A stretch of DNA of 64,000 nucleotides, taken from positions 47,885,551-47,949,550 of the forward strand of contig OZ022260.1 in NCBI GenBank assembly GCA_963978905.1, in the 5' to 3' direction. Shown piece by piece: positions 33,174-45,539 of this stretch. Each line of letters opens with the position of its first letter. Position 1 is the first letter of the stretch. The position numbers were made by a program, and so were the translations under genes. Below the pieces are notes generated by a model. It made no database searches. It was not told the origin of the DNA and was given only the letters and a program-made list of their open reading frames with translations. The stretch is from Trichostrongylus colubriformis. Its lineage: Eukaryota; Nematoda; Chromadorea; Rhabditida; Trichostrongylidae.

Positions 33174-33955
33174 CTACCGTAGGCCAAAACTGCCATTTCC
33201 CGGTGTCTTTAAAGCATAAGGAAACTGCTGTGCACCCTTGCCTGTTAGGGTAATATAGGAATAGCTCAGTAATGCCGAAATGTTTATTACCTTGCAAAGG
33301 AACAAGTACTGTCCCATAAAACATCTAAACAGTTGGCTCTATCTGTTTTGCCACAACTGACTCAACCTATCCTTACGCAGAAATGCAAAATTTACTAAAG
33401 TATCATATATCTAACCTGTCTTCCATCCTGGGACGTCTTTCATAACTTCCTCTTCTAAATCTCGGGTTTTCTTCACCAACTTCAGCCAACTGAATACATT
33501 TTGTATACCTCAAGCGGTGAAAAATCTCGTTAGAAACACTAACTATCGATCGCGTTCGGCAGTAAGAAATGGCTCCATTGCATTGATAATGTCGACATCC
33601 TCGAATTTCTCAGTTCTGAATTACGACAGAGTGATACTAAAAATATAAAATAAATTCAAACACAATCCATCATTGAAACTTACACCATAGCCTTCTTTTT
33701 AGCTATAGATTGGAATACACCGACGACTGTTGTTCCAAAAACAGCGGCCACAACAATACCAGCTAAATTCATAGTAGACAGATGATGAGCAACAAAAAAC
33801 AGAAGATCTAGCAGAAAAGAAACAATAAGATACACCCTATATAAGACGGTAAACGTACGTCTCCATACAAGCTTCGGAAATGTGCGAGCGTAGTTGAACT
33901 TCCGATAGCCCCCCGGAGGAGGCATATCCTGTCGGAATCCTGGATTATCCGACAT
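33174..33955 (-). CDS. NDUFA13: NDUFA13 / GRIM-19, accessory subunit of mitochondrial complex I
   Basis: Five exons on minus, in phase: 33859-33955, 33684-33762, 33544-33615, 33416-33489, 33174-33241 (TAG), 129 aa against 144 in human. The signature QDMPPPGGYRKFNYARTFPK is followed by a single membrane span (GIVVAAVFGTTVVGVF) and a basic stretch SIAKKKAMV. The acidic helices follow, with EDVDIINAMEPFLTAERDR and RDLEEEVMKDVPGWKTG. It is an inner-membrane accessory subunit of NADH:ubiquinone oxidoreductase. A CAG acceptor (33956-33958) abuts the ATG directly, which suggests trans-splicing at the start codon. The last exon (ending GNGSFGLR) is supported by phase and a weak family match only. It converges with ttc-1. 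Confidence 0.88.
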
Positions 33956-34494
33956 CTGGATACCTGGAAAATCATATTCATAGAACAATGAACAAATATT
34001 ATTCTCAAAACAAACAGGCATTACAACAGACAACAACGGATCAAGCAAAAGCCTCTAACATGTTGACGTAAGCTGCTGTGCGCCTGGTCATGGTACACTA
34101 TCGCGACACTACCGTAGCTCGTTATGTCTACTGTGTCGAGGGAGCGCGAATAGTAGTAGGTTGACGAGGGAGTTTTGTCTTCAAATTTTGTTTGCCGTAC
34201 GATAAAGTCCGTGGATGAAAAAATTCAGTCCGGATGGCAAGAGTGTAGTCGGTTCTGTATTTATGCACTTTGTCAAAGCCACTCGTGGTTACTGAATAAA
34301 ATTCCATTTGTTAAATTATGTTCATGATCTCTCATCAAACCGAAGAAGAAAGGTGTTCAAGGATGCATGCTGTTCCTGCTTGAGGATTTTTCGAAGAATT
34401 CTTATATGGATTCACAGGACAGTGGTTGTGCTGGTAGGTGGAGTTGAGCCAACCACCATTGGTACCCTGGCTAAACATAGTATCGAAGGGGCTG

Positions 34495-34892
34495 GTGTGT
34501 GCCATTAGGCCGCGTTCATACTCAGAGCCGGCCAGGGCGTGCTGCTTTCGGCAACGAGGCAGATTGGCACGGGGGAGGTGTAGAGACGATGCAATAACAG
34601 GCAGAGTGATATAGGCGGAGGTGCAGAGACAGGCGGCCACTCGCTGCCGCCGGCACCGCAGAGTACGAACGCTTCCTTAGAACAGAAAATTCGGGTAGCC
34701 ACGTTTGATGCTCTACGAATTGATGCGAGACAGGTGCGGCGTACTATCTGAGTCCTGTAGCGACCACGCCTAGAATAAGATGCAAAGCGCCACAATCGCT
34801 CAAGGACCCATCGAATAGAGCGCGCATAGATCGCATCATCGCGTCGAATGCCGGATGCCGCAACGCGAATTTTCTGTCCTAATGGCACACAC
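34495..34892. mobile_element. Diverged MULE-like MITE, about 398 bp
   Basis: The outer 15 bp are inverted copies (GTGTGTGCCATTAGG). The right end read inward (CATTAGGACAGAAAATTCGC) resembles the termini of the elements at 3716 and 35509. No clear target duplication remains. A minus-strand open frame (34505-34888) fills it but shows no transposase motif. The left end also resembles the GGCCGCGGTCATAC end of the 57.2-kb element, so a nested or chimeric origin is possible. Confidence 0.5.
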
Positions 34893-35499
34893 TCTCTAAG
34901 GTACTGGTGTGGTCAGTGCGCCGTCGTTGGCTCAGAACCTTCCATTTCCCTATACATTGTGAGTTGTAAGAAGTTACGATTGTTGAAACTGGAATCGCGT
35001 GATAATTACTGTTAAGCGAATATCGACAACCGTGACTTCAACTAGAAAAATGCATTTCGAAGGGGCAACAAGGAGCAACATCATGATTTGTTTTGTGTAC
35101 GCCATTCAGGTGTGAAATTGAGAACTTGCCCTTGGATATTGACCAGTTCGTTTTCAAATAAAGGCAACATAAAGGAGGTGAAACGAGGTTTCTGCCATCA
35201 TATGACGTGCATCGCTCACAGCAGTCATATTAGAAAATGATTCTGTTGGTCGGCTAAAGGCGGCTTATGGGACATACGTAAAGGGAGACATTATTTGGAA
35301 AGTGTCTATCATGACATGGCCATTGAGCCACGAGGTCGATATTGAGGAAGGAGCGAAAGTGCATGAAAGATTGAAGGCACATTCTGGATTATTGTGGTAT
35401 TACAGTTCCCGCCTTTGTCAGATAGTTCCATTCACACACGTTTACTGAGGCGTAATTGTCGGATTCTGGAGCATGCAGAGTCACCCAGGGCAGCCCACC
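34893..35499. other. Intergenic, nothing recognised
   Basis: No open frame with family resemblance, no repeat structure and no RNA gene seen. Confidence 0.45.
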
Positions 35500-35508
35500 C
35501 AGACGGAT

Positions 35509-35748
35509 GGATGTGTGCCCTTATGTCAGGATTTCGCACCGCGGCATGTCGCAAGCGAAGCAGTGCGTACGAGCTAAAGGCGCCATGTTTTTGGGTCCCG
35601 AAGCGATTACAGGTCAACTGCGTATCGCGCTCCTAGCATTATCATACAATCGTTCTAAGACCCAACTACCGCGACGCGCATAGCTCGCACATACTGCGTC
35701 GCACGCCGCTCGTCGTCGTGCGAAGTCCTGACATAAGGGTACACATCC
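35509..35748. mobile_element. MULE-like MITE, 240 bp, 9-bp target duplication
   Basis: Inverted ends of about 31 bp (GGATGTGTGCCCTTATGTCA, then GGATTTCGCAC; two mismatches). The 9-bp direct repeat CAGACGGAT is at 35500-35508 and 35749-35757. Length equals the 3716-3955 copy and the termini are clearly related, so both belong to one family mobilised by the same transposase (inference). Confidence 0.85.
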
Positions 35749-35757
35749 CAGACGGAT

Positions 35758-36445
35758 TGTTGGCAATGATGGTGGCAGCGGTGGCAACAACGTAGCTAGT
35801 AAGGCCTATGTTTCTGTGATAAGATAAGATAAGGAAGAGTTGCCAGCGATAAAGGAAACGTCGACATGGGGAAACAGGTAATATCCCAGGAAAACCTTCG
35901 ACTGAACTTTGCAGGTAGCAAGTGAGCAATGTAGCATAAATATACATGGAACGAAGAAAAACCCAAATTTCCGTTCCGGAGATTCCGGAGATTCCTTTAA
36001 TCGATATCATTTTCGGGAAGCCTAGTTATACTTTGATACTTATGGTGACGGCTATTACCCTGCGCTCCATTTATGAAAGTCAATCTCTTGAGAGATTATG
36101 CGAAAATCTCTTGCATTGAAAACGTGAGAGCACTTGAAGTTTAACACCTTTCAGGGTTCTACTGAGAACCGGTTTACTCTGACGTACTATACTGAAAACT
36201 TGGCACATGATTTCATTCGCAGTCACATCAATTTCGGCGTGGCTGAATTGTGGGACTTGGCCGGGATTTTGTAAGCCATATACTGTTCTTTCTGTTTTTC
36301 AAGTATTCTGCTTCTCATTCGTCACATATCTTCCATTTCCATTTCCTTTTTCCCTCAAACACGCTTTTACTCACGCTGTAAACCTCTAGGGATCGTTTCT
36401 CTTTGTTAGCCCTCTAACATTGTTGTTTATTCTCATGTCAGCTAC
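35758..36445. other. Intergenic, nothing recognised
   Basis: Short open frames only, without conserved blocks. Confidence 0.45.
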
Positions 36446-36607
36446 AGTCTATTTCGGAGAGCCTGACAGGGCGTGGCCTGCGGACTTGGATGAACGTGTA
36501 TCAAACTCTCTCACTTCGCCACACACTCTCACTCTTGCCACGCACTCTCACTCTCGCCACTCACCTATGTCCGTAGGCCACGCCCTGTCAGGCGCTCCGA
36601 AATGAAG
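36446..36607. mobile_element. Hairpin MITE, 162 bp, copy 1
   Basis: Flanked by TA. Inverted arms share ATTTCGGAGCGCCTGACAGG and continue GCGTGGCCT. The loop consists of short CACACTCTCACTC-type repeats. Its sister at 48472-48632 has the same arms and loop. Confidence 0.75.
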
Positions 36608-38052
36608 TATACGTATCTTCATGCTTTTAATTTTTTTCATAGCTTACCACCATTACGTTCTTGTGTGCCACTTTTCCTGTGCTCCTGTGATTCCCGCCGC
36701 AATTCCATTCATAGTGCATCATATTATTATTATTGTTGCCTAATATGTTAATATGCCTAGTATTTGCAGTAATACGTTCTGTCACCCATCTGTCTTCCTA
36801 TTCCATATCAACCGCTACTCTTGCACCGGACATATAGTAAATGGCCTTTGCGGGCTTTCCTTCTGCTTCCTCACCAAATAATTCACTTGAAACTTTTCCT
36901 TTCTTGATTCGGCGCATTGCTTTTCCTATCCACACTCACTGAGCTAAGTTGGGTAATGTGAGCAGTCTGTCAGCTCTTCCACTGAATTAGGCTCTGAGAA
37001 ACAAAGGGGCAAGAAGGGGTCACTGGGGACTTCAGAAGAACGATCAAGTCCTTCTCGTCGACTGGTTCACTGCGCATCTCATCGGCTCAGACTTCAAACT
37101 CCTTCAAATGTAGTGTCTGAAGTCATTCTCAATCTGATTGGCGATAAGCTCTGCTGGTCGAGACTTTTTGTACACAAACACTAAAATACCCAGAAAACCA
37201 AAACGCAGTCCTCGTATTCTCGCTTATTCTAAACACTAGATGATAACAGTTCATAACTTCTTCGAACAAACGGATCGAAAAAGTTTATTATTAAAAGGTT
37301 GTCTTCAATTACTTCGTGGACTAACTATTTGCTCTCGCTCAATCCGTCGTAATCATACAGCTCTAATTGTGTCATATATACATACTTCTACATTCATATC
37401 CAAACCTGGCATTTCAAATCACGATTGTTTACTTCAAAGCTATATTACTATTTTACTTCCACTATGCTTTATACTATAGAAATAACATAGCCCATATCTA
37501 GTTTCTTTTCATCAATTGATTTCAGTAAGGAACAACAGCCAAGCCCTTCCAATCGGATAGAGACAAGCCCAACCTAATTGTAGCAGTTGCAGGTTTCATC
37601 ATCCAATATGTCGCATCTCATATTTTACATTCATCTCCGGCGCATGATAATTCCTCTCGCTATATAAGGATCGAATCTTCCTAGTTGATAATTCCCTGAA
37701 AAAAAGAACGAATCAGATCGTACAATCAGTCACTCACGCAAGAACAAAAAAAAACCCTGAATCGGTCTCATCGCGACTTCTTGACGTCATCTCTTCCAAA
37801 ATAGCGATATTCATGCCGTTTGTTTTATTGGACAATTTTTTGAGACTATTTTTTCGCTTCTTCTGTCGTGAAGTAACGTCAAAGATAGTGTGACACCTTC
37901 CCTTGGAGCGAGATTCAAGGCAACCGCCCGCACACTTACTGCTTAAGCAAGTTTAGCTAGTTATTGGGGATGCTTGAAAACAGAAGCAGTTACAGTACTA
38001 CCGGCTGGCACAACTCTGATTGTGATATATCCGAGATAGTCTGGAGCAAAAG
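36608..38052. other. Intergenic, nothing recognised
   Basis: AT-rich with short open frames; no family match, paired repeat or RNA gene seen. Confidence 0.45.
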
Positions 38053-38760
38053 GTTTGCCTGAAATTTAGTTACTGCCACTCATAATGACGGCTTCCCACT
38101 CTACCACGCACTTTCTCATGGTTAACAGAGTGTGTCCAGGTTTCATCTCCGATCATAATGTCCTGCAGATTTTGGTCAATGAAACAAAGCATGCCGAAGT
38201 TCCCTAGCCACTCGCACAGCTGTCTTGTCTGACTTGCTGAATTGGTTTTTGATAAGGTATTTCCTTCCCCAAATTGAAGAGCACACCTCATACCATCACT
38301 AGACTCCGTTGGAGCCTTCTGCACGAAGAGGATCGGGAGCTTATTCCGAGTGAACATGATTTGTCACCTCAACACTGCAAAATACGAGGATTCGCCACCC
38401 TCGTTCACAACCTTGCTAAGGTCCGTTCACTCTGGGTACCTGAGGGGATTCATAATGGATGATGCCCTCAAATATTCCGTTTTTTCCAGTTTCCCGACAT
38501 CCTTCGTGTCCAAGAACCTTGAGGTATGAAAAATGACACCTCGCATCATAGCAGCGTTGTCCAAGCAGCAAGGGCTCTGTGACTTCCATAAACCTCACGG
38601 TCATTCCATAGGAAGCTTCCCACGAAAGACTGACCACGAAACGTGGCTTCACTGTTTTAAGCGGACCTTGATACCGTAGGTGCTTCGAAGCCCAACTGCG
38701 CCCAGTGAGGGCTCCGCATTTTGACGAAGGCGAAAGTGATTAGTCCCAGCTTGCACTCAC
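38053..38760 (-). pseudogene. Mariner-like transposase remnant related to the 1.9-kb element
   Basis: The minus strand encodes a block with FTRNKLPILFVQKAPTESSD and then IMIGDETWTHSVNHEKVRG. The latter resembles the GDE-W segment holding the first catalytic aspartate of mariner transposases. The nucleotide sequence is homologous to 2.08-2.56 kb, for example GTCACAGAGCCC and TGGGAAGCTTCCT. Stops interrupt the frame and no ends were found. Confidence 0.55.
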
Positions 38761-38878
38761 TGTATACGTCAAATACTGAATGAACAGCAGGTATCATATC
38801 CCCGAATTTGAAACAACTGAACTAGTAAGACACAAAAGAATGATGAATCACATTTACCCAACTACAACACAAATATTA

Positions 38879-39769
38879 GGTTGTAAGGAAAGTTTTGGCC
38901 GGTTTTTGAAATTTCAACTTCGAGAGATCATAACTCGGCTCAGAGTGCATCTTTTCTCACAGAATGAGCACCATTAGATTCGTTACACTCTTGGCAATAC
39001 TATGCACACCTACATATCTCAATTTGATAAAGGGCTGATAATTTATATTGCGCGAAATGAAAAAAAGTCGACTCCAAATCGCCACTCTTTCTAAACACAC
39101 TGCTACTGAAGGAGCTGGTCAGATGTTTCGGGAAGTGGGGCATGTTCGCGCTAGATCTGATGAACATGATATAATAGACGAGTAAGGGCCTTACCCTGCT
39201 TCAATTAGTGGAAGAGGATTTGTGAAAAATGCGCTTGCGCATGACTGCCGTGAGGCGTTCCGCGGCACCCATTTTTTTGGATTTTTTCAAATCAAGGCCA
39301 CTTGAAGTGGTCAGCTAAGGTTGCTTGTTGAGGGCCAATACTTGTGGATATCCCCTGCAAATATGGACGCTCATCGCCTTCTGCCGTTTTAGTTAAAGCG
39401 ATTTGATCAATTGAAAATTCGAGCAGCTCGTCCTCATTTCTGCACTTCTGAAACCGGAGACAATGTGTTCCATCCAGTGATACACCCCCTCCTCTTGCAG
39501 TATTCACATTTGTGGCCACCTTCGCTGGGACTCGGCTAAATAGGAACTCTCGAAGTGAAGTCATCTTAAAAGTGCCATTTTCGTAGCACTTTAAAATTTC
39601 CCTAATAATTCGAAACCTTGTGGCATTCCAAATAAAACCATATATTCTGAAAGAGCCACTTTTTGTCTATCTAACGAGCACAATATGTCAGCTGATTCAT
39701 GTTGACACGCTCTGATATTTAAATTTATCTTGTGAACGCGAAAAAGCAGCCAGAACTTTCCTTACAACC
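38879..39769 (-). mobile_element. Mariner element, 891 bp, internally deleted
   Basis: TA-flanked inverted ends GGTTGTAAGGAAAGTT, then C/T variants of TGGCCG. A minus-strand frame (39292-39564) holds ELLEFSIDQIALTKTAEGDE and ATLADHFKW, which resemble the N-terminal DNA-binding region of mariner transposases weakly. Stops surround it. Length is close to the 893-bp copy in lonp-1, but the ends differ after GGTTG. Confidence 0.72.
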
Positions 39770-39992
39770 TAATAATAGGAAATTCATCTCCTGTAGAAAT
39801 TACGCGTGATTTGCGACCTAAAATGCTGTACATAAGTTTGAACTCATTCAATCACGACATCAGCTCCTTCGACTAAGCGACATCATCACATACTTTCCGA
39901 GAGAGAAGGAAAACATGTCACTTTGATGAGTGATGAATAATGCTCTACGAGAGCAGCATGACTCCTCGCCATTCAATGAAAACTGTTTTCAG

Positions 39993-42282
39993 ATGAAACC
40001 ACTAATTTCTCAACTACTTTTGTACAGCTTAATCTTGGTCGAAGGACGTGATGAGTTCGAAGTGAGAAGAGATTTCTCTGGTGAGTAGACGTGCTAGCAA
40101 GACTCAAGTATGAGATGCTCTCGTTCAAGAACGGCTATGTCGGAAGAGACCGTCGTTAAAAGGATGTTCTAAATATTTCGCCATCGCCATGTCATCCTAC
40201 AACAAAGAGCTGAAGGATAATAATGAAAAAGGAATGGTGCAGCTGAAAGAGACACTGGCTCGTGCACATATAGCAAAAGTTAGTACAAAATTGAAGTTAG
40301 TGCAGGATTTTTCATTACCGAAAACTATCCACACGTAACTAATGGCTGCGAAAGAGCCCACATTCGCAACTCTAGCTGATTGCAGAGTGCTGCCAGGAAT
40401 AAACATTGGTGGGATGACGACGGGGACGACGGCAAGGATGATGAAGAGTACGAGTACTATCAGTGGAATAAATATGGACGTGATAAGCTTCAGAAAGTAG
40501 GAAGTGTCTTGTATGCATTTCCTTGTCTGTTTTCACGTCTTACCCACTTTACTCAGTCAGTAATCGTAAAAATGCTTTTCAGTCACAACCCGCCATTACA
40601 GAACGTGTACCACAGCAATTCAAGGTACGATTACAGGTACGTATAATGAATCGCTTTAATTGCAATTCGCGGCGAAGTGAGCGCGATAGTTTTAAACCGC
40701 TTCGGCCTTCACTTCTCCTTGGTCGATTTTATAGGAATTAGGATTTTAGCCCTGACAGGGTGGACCTTCAAATGCGCAATGCACGTGTATCTCGGCCGGG
40801 TTCATTAAGCTCAATAATGGAAGCAGAGCTAATGGAAGCAAAAAAAAGCCTTTTCGCTGGCCCATGAAGAAGAAATAGAAAACACCGCTCAGAACACTCA
40901 AATTCAACTCTCCGTGCTGCCTGTAATATTCTTGATTGCACGAGTTAATTAAGGCGCTTGGTGTATTAACTTTTGGACTCGATTCTGCCTCACTTCGAAC
41001 TCAATTCTGATGACTTCAGCAAGACGGGGCTTTGATTGAAAAGTTGATAAGGCAACAGAATCTGAGAACGGCCACCACAACTTCATCACGCCGCAGAAAC
41101 AACCACCTGATAGTATGTACCTCGTTCCTTGTGAAGTACCATGGAAAGTGAAGCCCACACTACTCTCCACGCTTTATTTGATTTTCTGACCCGGGGCGAT
41201 CCTATCAAATAATTGGGGCGCATTATGAGAAGTCTCTTGATTAACTATACTTGTAGCAGAATTCATAGCGATACCCTCTATCTAACTGAAATGATAGGAC
41301 TTTGTCAAGCGGTCTATTTTGCCGCATCCTGTACATACGATCCCATCGTGCTTCCTTTTCTTCAGTAAATTAATTCAAACCACAGCGATGAAAAGTAAGA
41401 AGTAATCGCCGAACAATATTAAATCATTTACTACCAGGTGGTTGACGCACACTACTGTGCGCGAAACACCATGTGCATTAGCAGGTCGATCGAAATTGCT
41501 ATTTTTTTTTGAGACAGAGTGTTTCAGTGCACCCACCGTCCATCGTGTGCGGGGCTTAGATGATCCATGTGTGCTCTTTACTTCCCGTCTCATGCCGTAC
41601 CCATCCCAAACTTGGCCCCATCTCCAAAGGTCGATTTTCACGTTACGTCCAAGCTCCGCTCACTACTACAAATGCCCCGCCCACTGTGCCCACACCTCTT
41701 TCATGATTTCAAGTAACTCATTGACCTAAATCCACTTTCTACCTGCGTTTGGGGCATATTCGATGGTCCATGTGTGGTCTTTACTTCTTGTTCAATGCCG
41801 TGCCCATCCCAGACTTGTCCCTATCTCCACAGGTTTTTTTCATATAATATCTAATTTCGTGACAGACGGACGGAGGGACGGAGGAAGTGACGTACAGACA
41901 GAAGAATCGTTTTGCTTTCACACTACCATCAACCTCACTAGATTTCACAATTTTTGGCGTGCTTATGAGATGGCTTGAGGTGTGGAAGTTACACCATAGA
42001 GTATGCTTGCTTTTTGACAGCTACATACATCTTTTAGAAAGACCATAAAAATACTTGCGCAAATGTAAACTTTCCAGGTACCCAAGTGACCAGCAAAAGA
42101 CGGGAAGTAGGAAGAAACGTCAGTTTTTTCCATATCCGTGCTATGGGTGTGGCGGATATGGCCTTCTATCGCCTCTACTTGGCGGCGGTCTGTTCAATTT
42201 CGGAATTGGAAGTGGGCTAAACATTCGTGTTCCATTCTTCGGAATGAGCATCTTCCGTGGTTTCGGCATAGGTTTCGGCTGA
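39993..42282 (+). CDS. Small secreted acidic/Gly-rich protein, paralogue A (206 aa), unknown family
   Basis: Five exons in phase: 39993-40080, 40130-40278, 40386-40510, 40583-40636, 42078-42282 (TGA). The start follows a TTTTCAG acceptor directly. Residues 1-18 (MKPLISQLLLYSLILVEG) are a signal peptide. Exon 2 holds LCRKRPSLKGCSKYF with two cysteines. Exon 3 is very acidic with aromatics (WWDDDGDDGKDDEEYEYYQW). Exon 5 carries a basic SRKKRQFF that looks like a furin-type processing site, then PYPCYGCGGYGLL and the tail LFNFGIGSGLNIRVPFFGMS to FGIGFG. Exon number, phases and blocks match paralogue B at 47564-49295. Intron 4 (1.44 kb) contains a dispersed repeat. I do not recognise the family; nothing supports an enzymatic role. 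Secretion is inferred from the signal peptide. Confidence 0.75.
41430..41900. repeat. Dispersed repeat, relative of 6310-6900, in intron 4 of paralogue A
   Basis: Begins CACACTACTGTGCGCGAAAC and ends in a GACGGACGGAGGGACGG tract, with an internally repeated block (ACTTGTCCC/ACTTGGCCC context). See the copy at 6310-6900. Confidence 0.6.
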
Positions 42283-45185
42283 ATGAATCGTTTATCACAA
42301 TTGTTGTCATTGCCCTTTCCAGCGAATACTCTTCCATAAAAGGTAGTTAACAAATCGTATTTTTCAATACATCCACTAGCGGCTTGCTAGAAACTCATTA
42401 CCCGTTCGTCATATAAATATTATGCCAAATCCGCCACCACCAGATGAAGGATTGTGAAAAATTGAAGTTGGAGCACTGGAGGCCCCCTCACAATGACCAA
42501 ACTGATCCACTCACCTTTGAGGCAGACAGATCCTTGGATAGTATTCAAGTTGTACCATGGTGGCGGCTCCATAGTGCACCCAGCGCTATGCCAACTCAAA
42601 CCCAAGTAAGCCGCGTTCAGCTAAGCTAGCCACACCTCGCAGTGGCCGTAATTTCCGCAACGTGATCTTCGTGGCGTTTACATGGCAAGAAAGTAGGCGA
42701 GCGGCCGCAATGAGACAAGATAATACAGAAGTTCTAATGAAGAGGGCAACTTGGGATGGACAGTTGATATCGTTGAATTTCGCGCACTTCCTTGAAGCGA
42801 AAGATCGTTTCCAGGTAATGATACTCGCACAGAGATTGTGGACAGAGGTCCTTATTTTGGGTGTTTCTGGAGGTTCTTTTTTTCAGAATTACTGAGTAGC
42901 TCTGTACAGAAGCCTCACTATTACCTGTATTTTCAGTGGTATTAACATACACCAAAATGATCATGCAATAAAATAAGAAATGGAGTGAACAAGAACCCGA
43001 TGGAGTTTCATAGAAAGACATGGTGAACGGTTGACGCGGTCGCAAAGCTTGATGCCTAAACATTTAATCTAAGGGCTCTACAGGCCAAATTATTGGGTGA
43101 TTAGGCAAGTCACACAATATGTGAAAGAGATCAGTAGATTACTACCTTATGCAGCAAGGCTTAGGAAGAACCAACGGTAAGGCTCTAAGGTACCAATCGA
43201 AATATACAATAAACAATATATCACATCAGGAATTTTATGTATAATTAGTCACTCCAACTATGCCTGCGCCTGAAACCTTCTCTTCTGATCTAACGAAGGT
43301 GCAAGCAACGATGTATAATAGAACTTTCACGATATATTACAAGATTTTCTACCACCAAGTCATCACAATGTGCGTTATATTTAAGTTTTGGGTCTTCTAA
43401 GATTCACTGGGTACCTACAAAAAGCGATTTGAGTTCCTGCTGCCAGTAAACATTCACATTGTGAGCATTGTATGCCTGTTAAGAAACCATTTTATGGAAG
43501 GTCACAAGGACAGCCTCCCCCCTTCGTACTTGCCGAGAATTAATTTTGTTGTTGTAGCAAGAGAGGCCTTCGCCGATTCCGGAGAACATACATATTGGTA
43601 AAACGCCTTGAAACGAAGGCGGGTCATAACCGCAACCAAATTAATTGATGTGATCGTCGTCCACCCCTTCACGTTGTTTAGCGAATACGAAAACATTGTC
43701 TTAAACTGAAACGACAGAAGGCGGGTTTTAGTTGAAATCGGTCGCAAAGGTCACGTGGACACCGTCGTTGGTAAGGTGAAACCGTGCCAACGACGGTGCC
43801 TTTTCAAGCGAAAGTGCCAAATTGTTCCCCGCCACCGACAAATCCTTGCTGAAGTCCTCAGATAAGTGAAGAGCCTCTGCACACGGTTGATGCAGACCAT
43901 TTGTGATACATGTGTGGCTACGACAACGTTTTGTTTGGCGTCGACCTTCGAGAACACATCAAAGAAACGTGATTTGAAGAGTCATTATTGTGATATTGCC
44001 TTTGAAATTCGAAAACGACATCGAATCAAACGACGAAAATGTTCCGAATGATTATGGAAACGGGGGTTTGCCCTTGACTGTTCGCAATTCACTGTACACT
44101 GCCCCGACCACAGCGCATGGCTAACATCGTCGTCATTCTTCGGCATGACTGTCTTTGTGTTTCCATTATACAACTTTTAGTAAGATACCTATCGAAAACA
44201 CTCCCTTTTTGGTTACCCACCCTCGTAAACCCACAGCCATTGCGGATTTGACGCGTGAACTTTTAACACTAGTAGTCCTTTGTTTTTTTTGCACAACCTC
44301 GCTTCATTATTTCTGTTAACCACGTATAGAGCTGATTTCTTCTCCCAGTATTGCCGCTGCCGTTGCTACATTTGATCAACAAATTAGAAGGTGTGGAGTG
44401 TCCTATTTAGAGGTCCAAGATAGTTCAACGCTTATTTAGGAGAAGGCATCTACAGTGCGAGGCTCGAATTCTGACGTCTGGAGGTGTTATTGAACGCTAT
44501 TATATACAGCATTGTTTCCATTGTACAACTGTACCCTATTTATACGTTGTAATTCATTTCTTCTGCTCATCCGATATACTGCAGTTGTTGTTCGTGTTGG
44601 TAAGACTTGGACACATTTGTTCTGCACTTTGCCATAGCGGATTTTAAGCACCAACTTTTAACACTTGTAGTCCTCTGTTTTTCTTTCGAAAATATGCAAT
44701 GAATAAGTAAGTTTGTCCGATTCGAGCTTTTCATTTGGAACGCCCCAGCAGTCAACATCTTTTGACCACTGTTCCTTAGAAGTATGTGCACTTTTTCTCT
44801 ACAGAGATTTACTTCTGCGCTAGGTGTTGTCTATAATTGTATGGTTTCTGAAGTGTGACCTATGGTTGACGTCCAGGCTGAAGGCCGAGGGATACATCAA
44901 GGAAGGCATTGTACTGCATAGATAGCACATTAACCCGAAAGAAATCGATGTTCGAGGAAAGCATGATGCTCTCAGTTGCAACCACAATTAGGCGCTTTGG
45001 GATCGGCTTTCCATAGTCAGTGCAACGGGAAGTGCTCTGTTCACCCAACAGCCTACAGATTTGTTTGCGCGCTTACTACAGATTTTCCGGAGCCGACGTT
45101 TCCCACTCCACTGCTATACACTGGCTGCCGTTCTTAATTTCCGTCACGCGCATTCCCACGGTTTTCATACCTGACCGTGAGTGAG

Positions 45186-45539
45186 TTATGTCATCGATTT
45201 ACCATGATCGATCATATGATGCCACAATAGGTTCCACCATGTCGATATGGTGATATCTATGGGAGTACTCAGCCATTTCCTGATAACGGTTGTTCGAGTC
45301 AGTCTCCCAAAGCATGCAGCTTTGTCCACATCACGATCCCCCACCAAAAATGCCCATAGTTCATCTCTGTGCCCGATACACACGCTGGTAAGGAGTGTGC
45401 GTAAGGGCTGTTCAATTAGTTGGCATGTCACGCAAATGGCGTCGTTGCACGCGCCGAGTACCCCTGCTGGTCTGCTTGGAGTTGGCCGCGCCGTGGGCCA
45501 CGTCGCGTTATCAAACCGTTGGACAGTCCTGACGAACAC
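45186..45539 (-). CDS. Unidentified open frame, 117 aa
   Basis: A long minus-strand frame with Cys pairs (GACNDAICVTCQLIEQPLRT), then IGHRDELWAFLVGDRDVDKA and FGRLTRTTVIRKWL. Composition looks protein-like and C..C spacing is present, but I recognise no family and see no signal peptide or flanking exons. It could be a transposon fragment, as the region is repeat-rich. Confidence 0.25.
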   Translation of the reverse strand: MFVRTVQRFDNATWPTARPTPSRPAGVLGACNDAICVTCQLIEQPLRTLLTSVCIGHRDELWAFLVGDRDVDKAACFGRLTRTTVIRKWLSTPIDITISTWWNLLWHHMIDHGKSMT

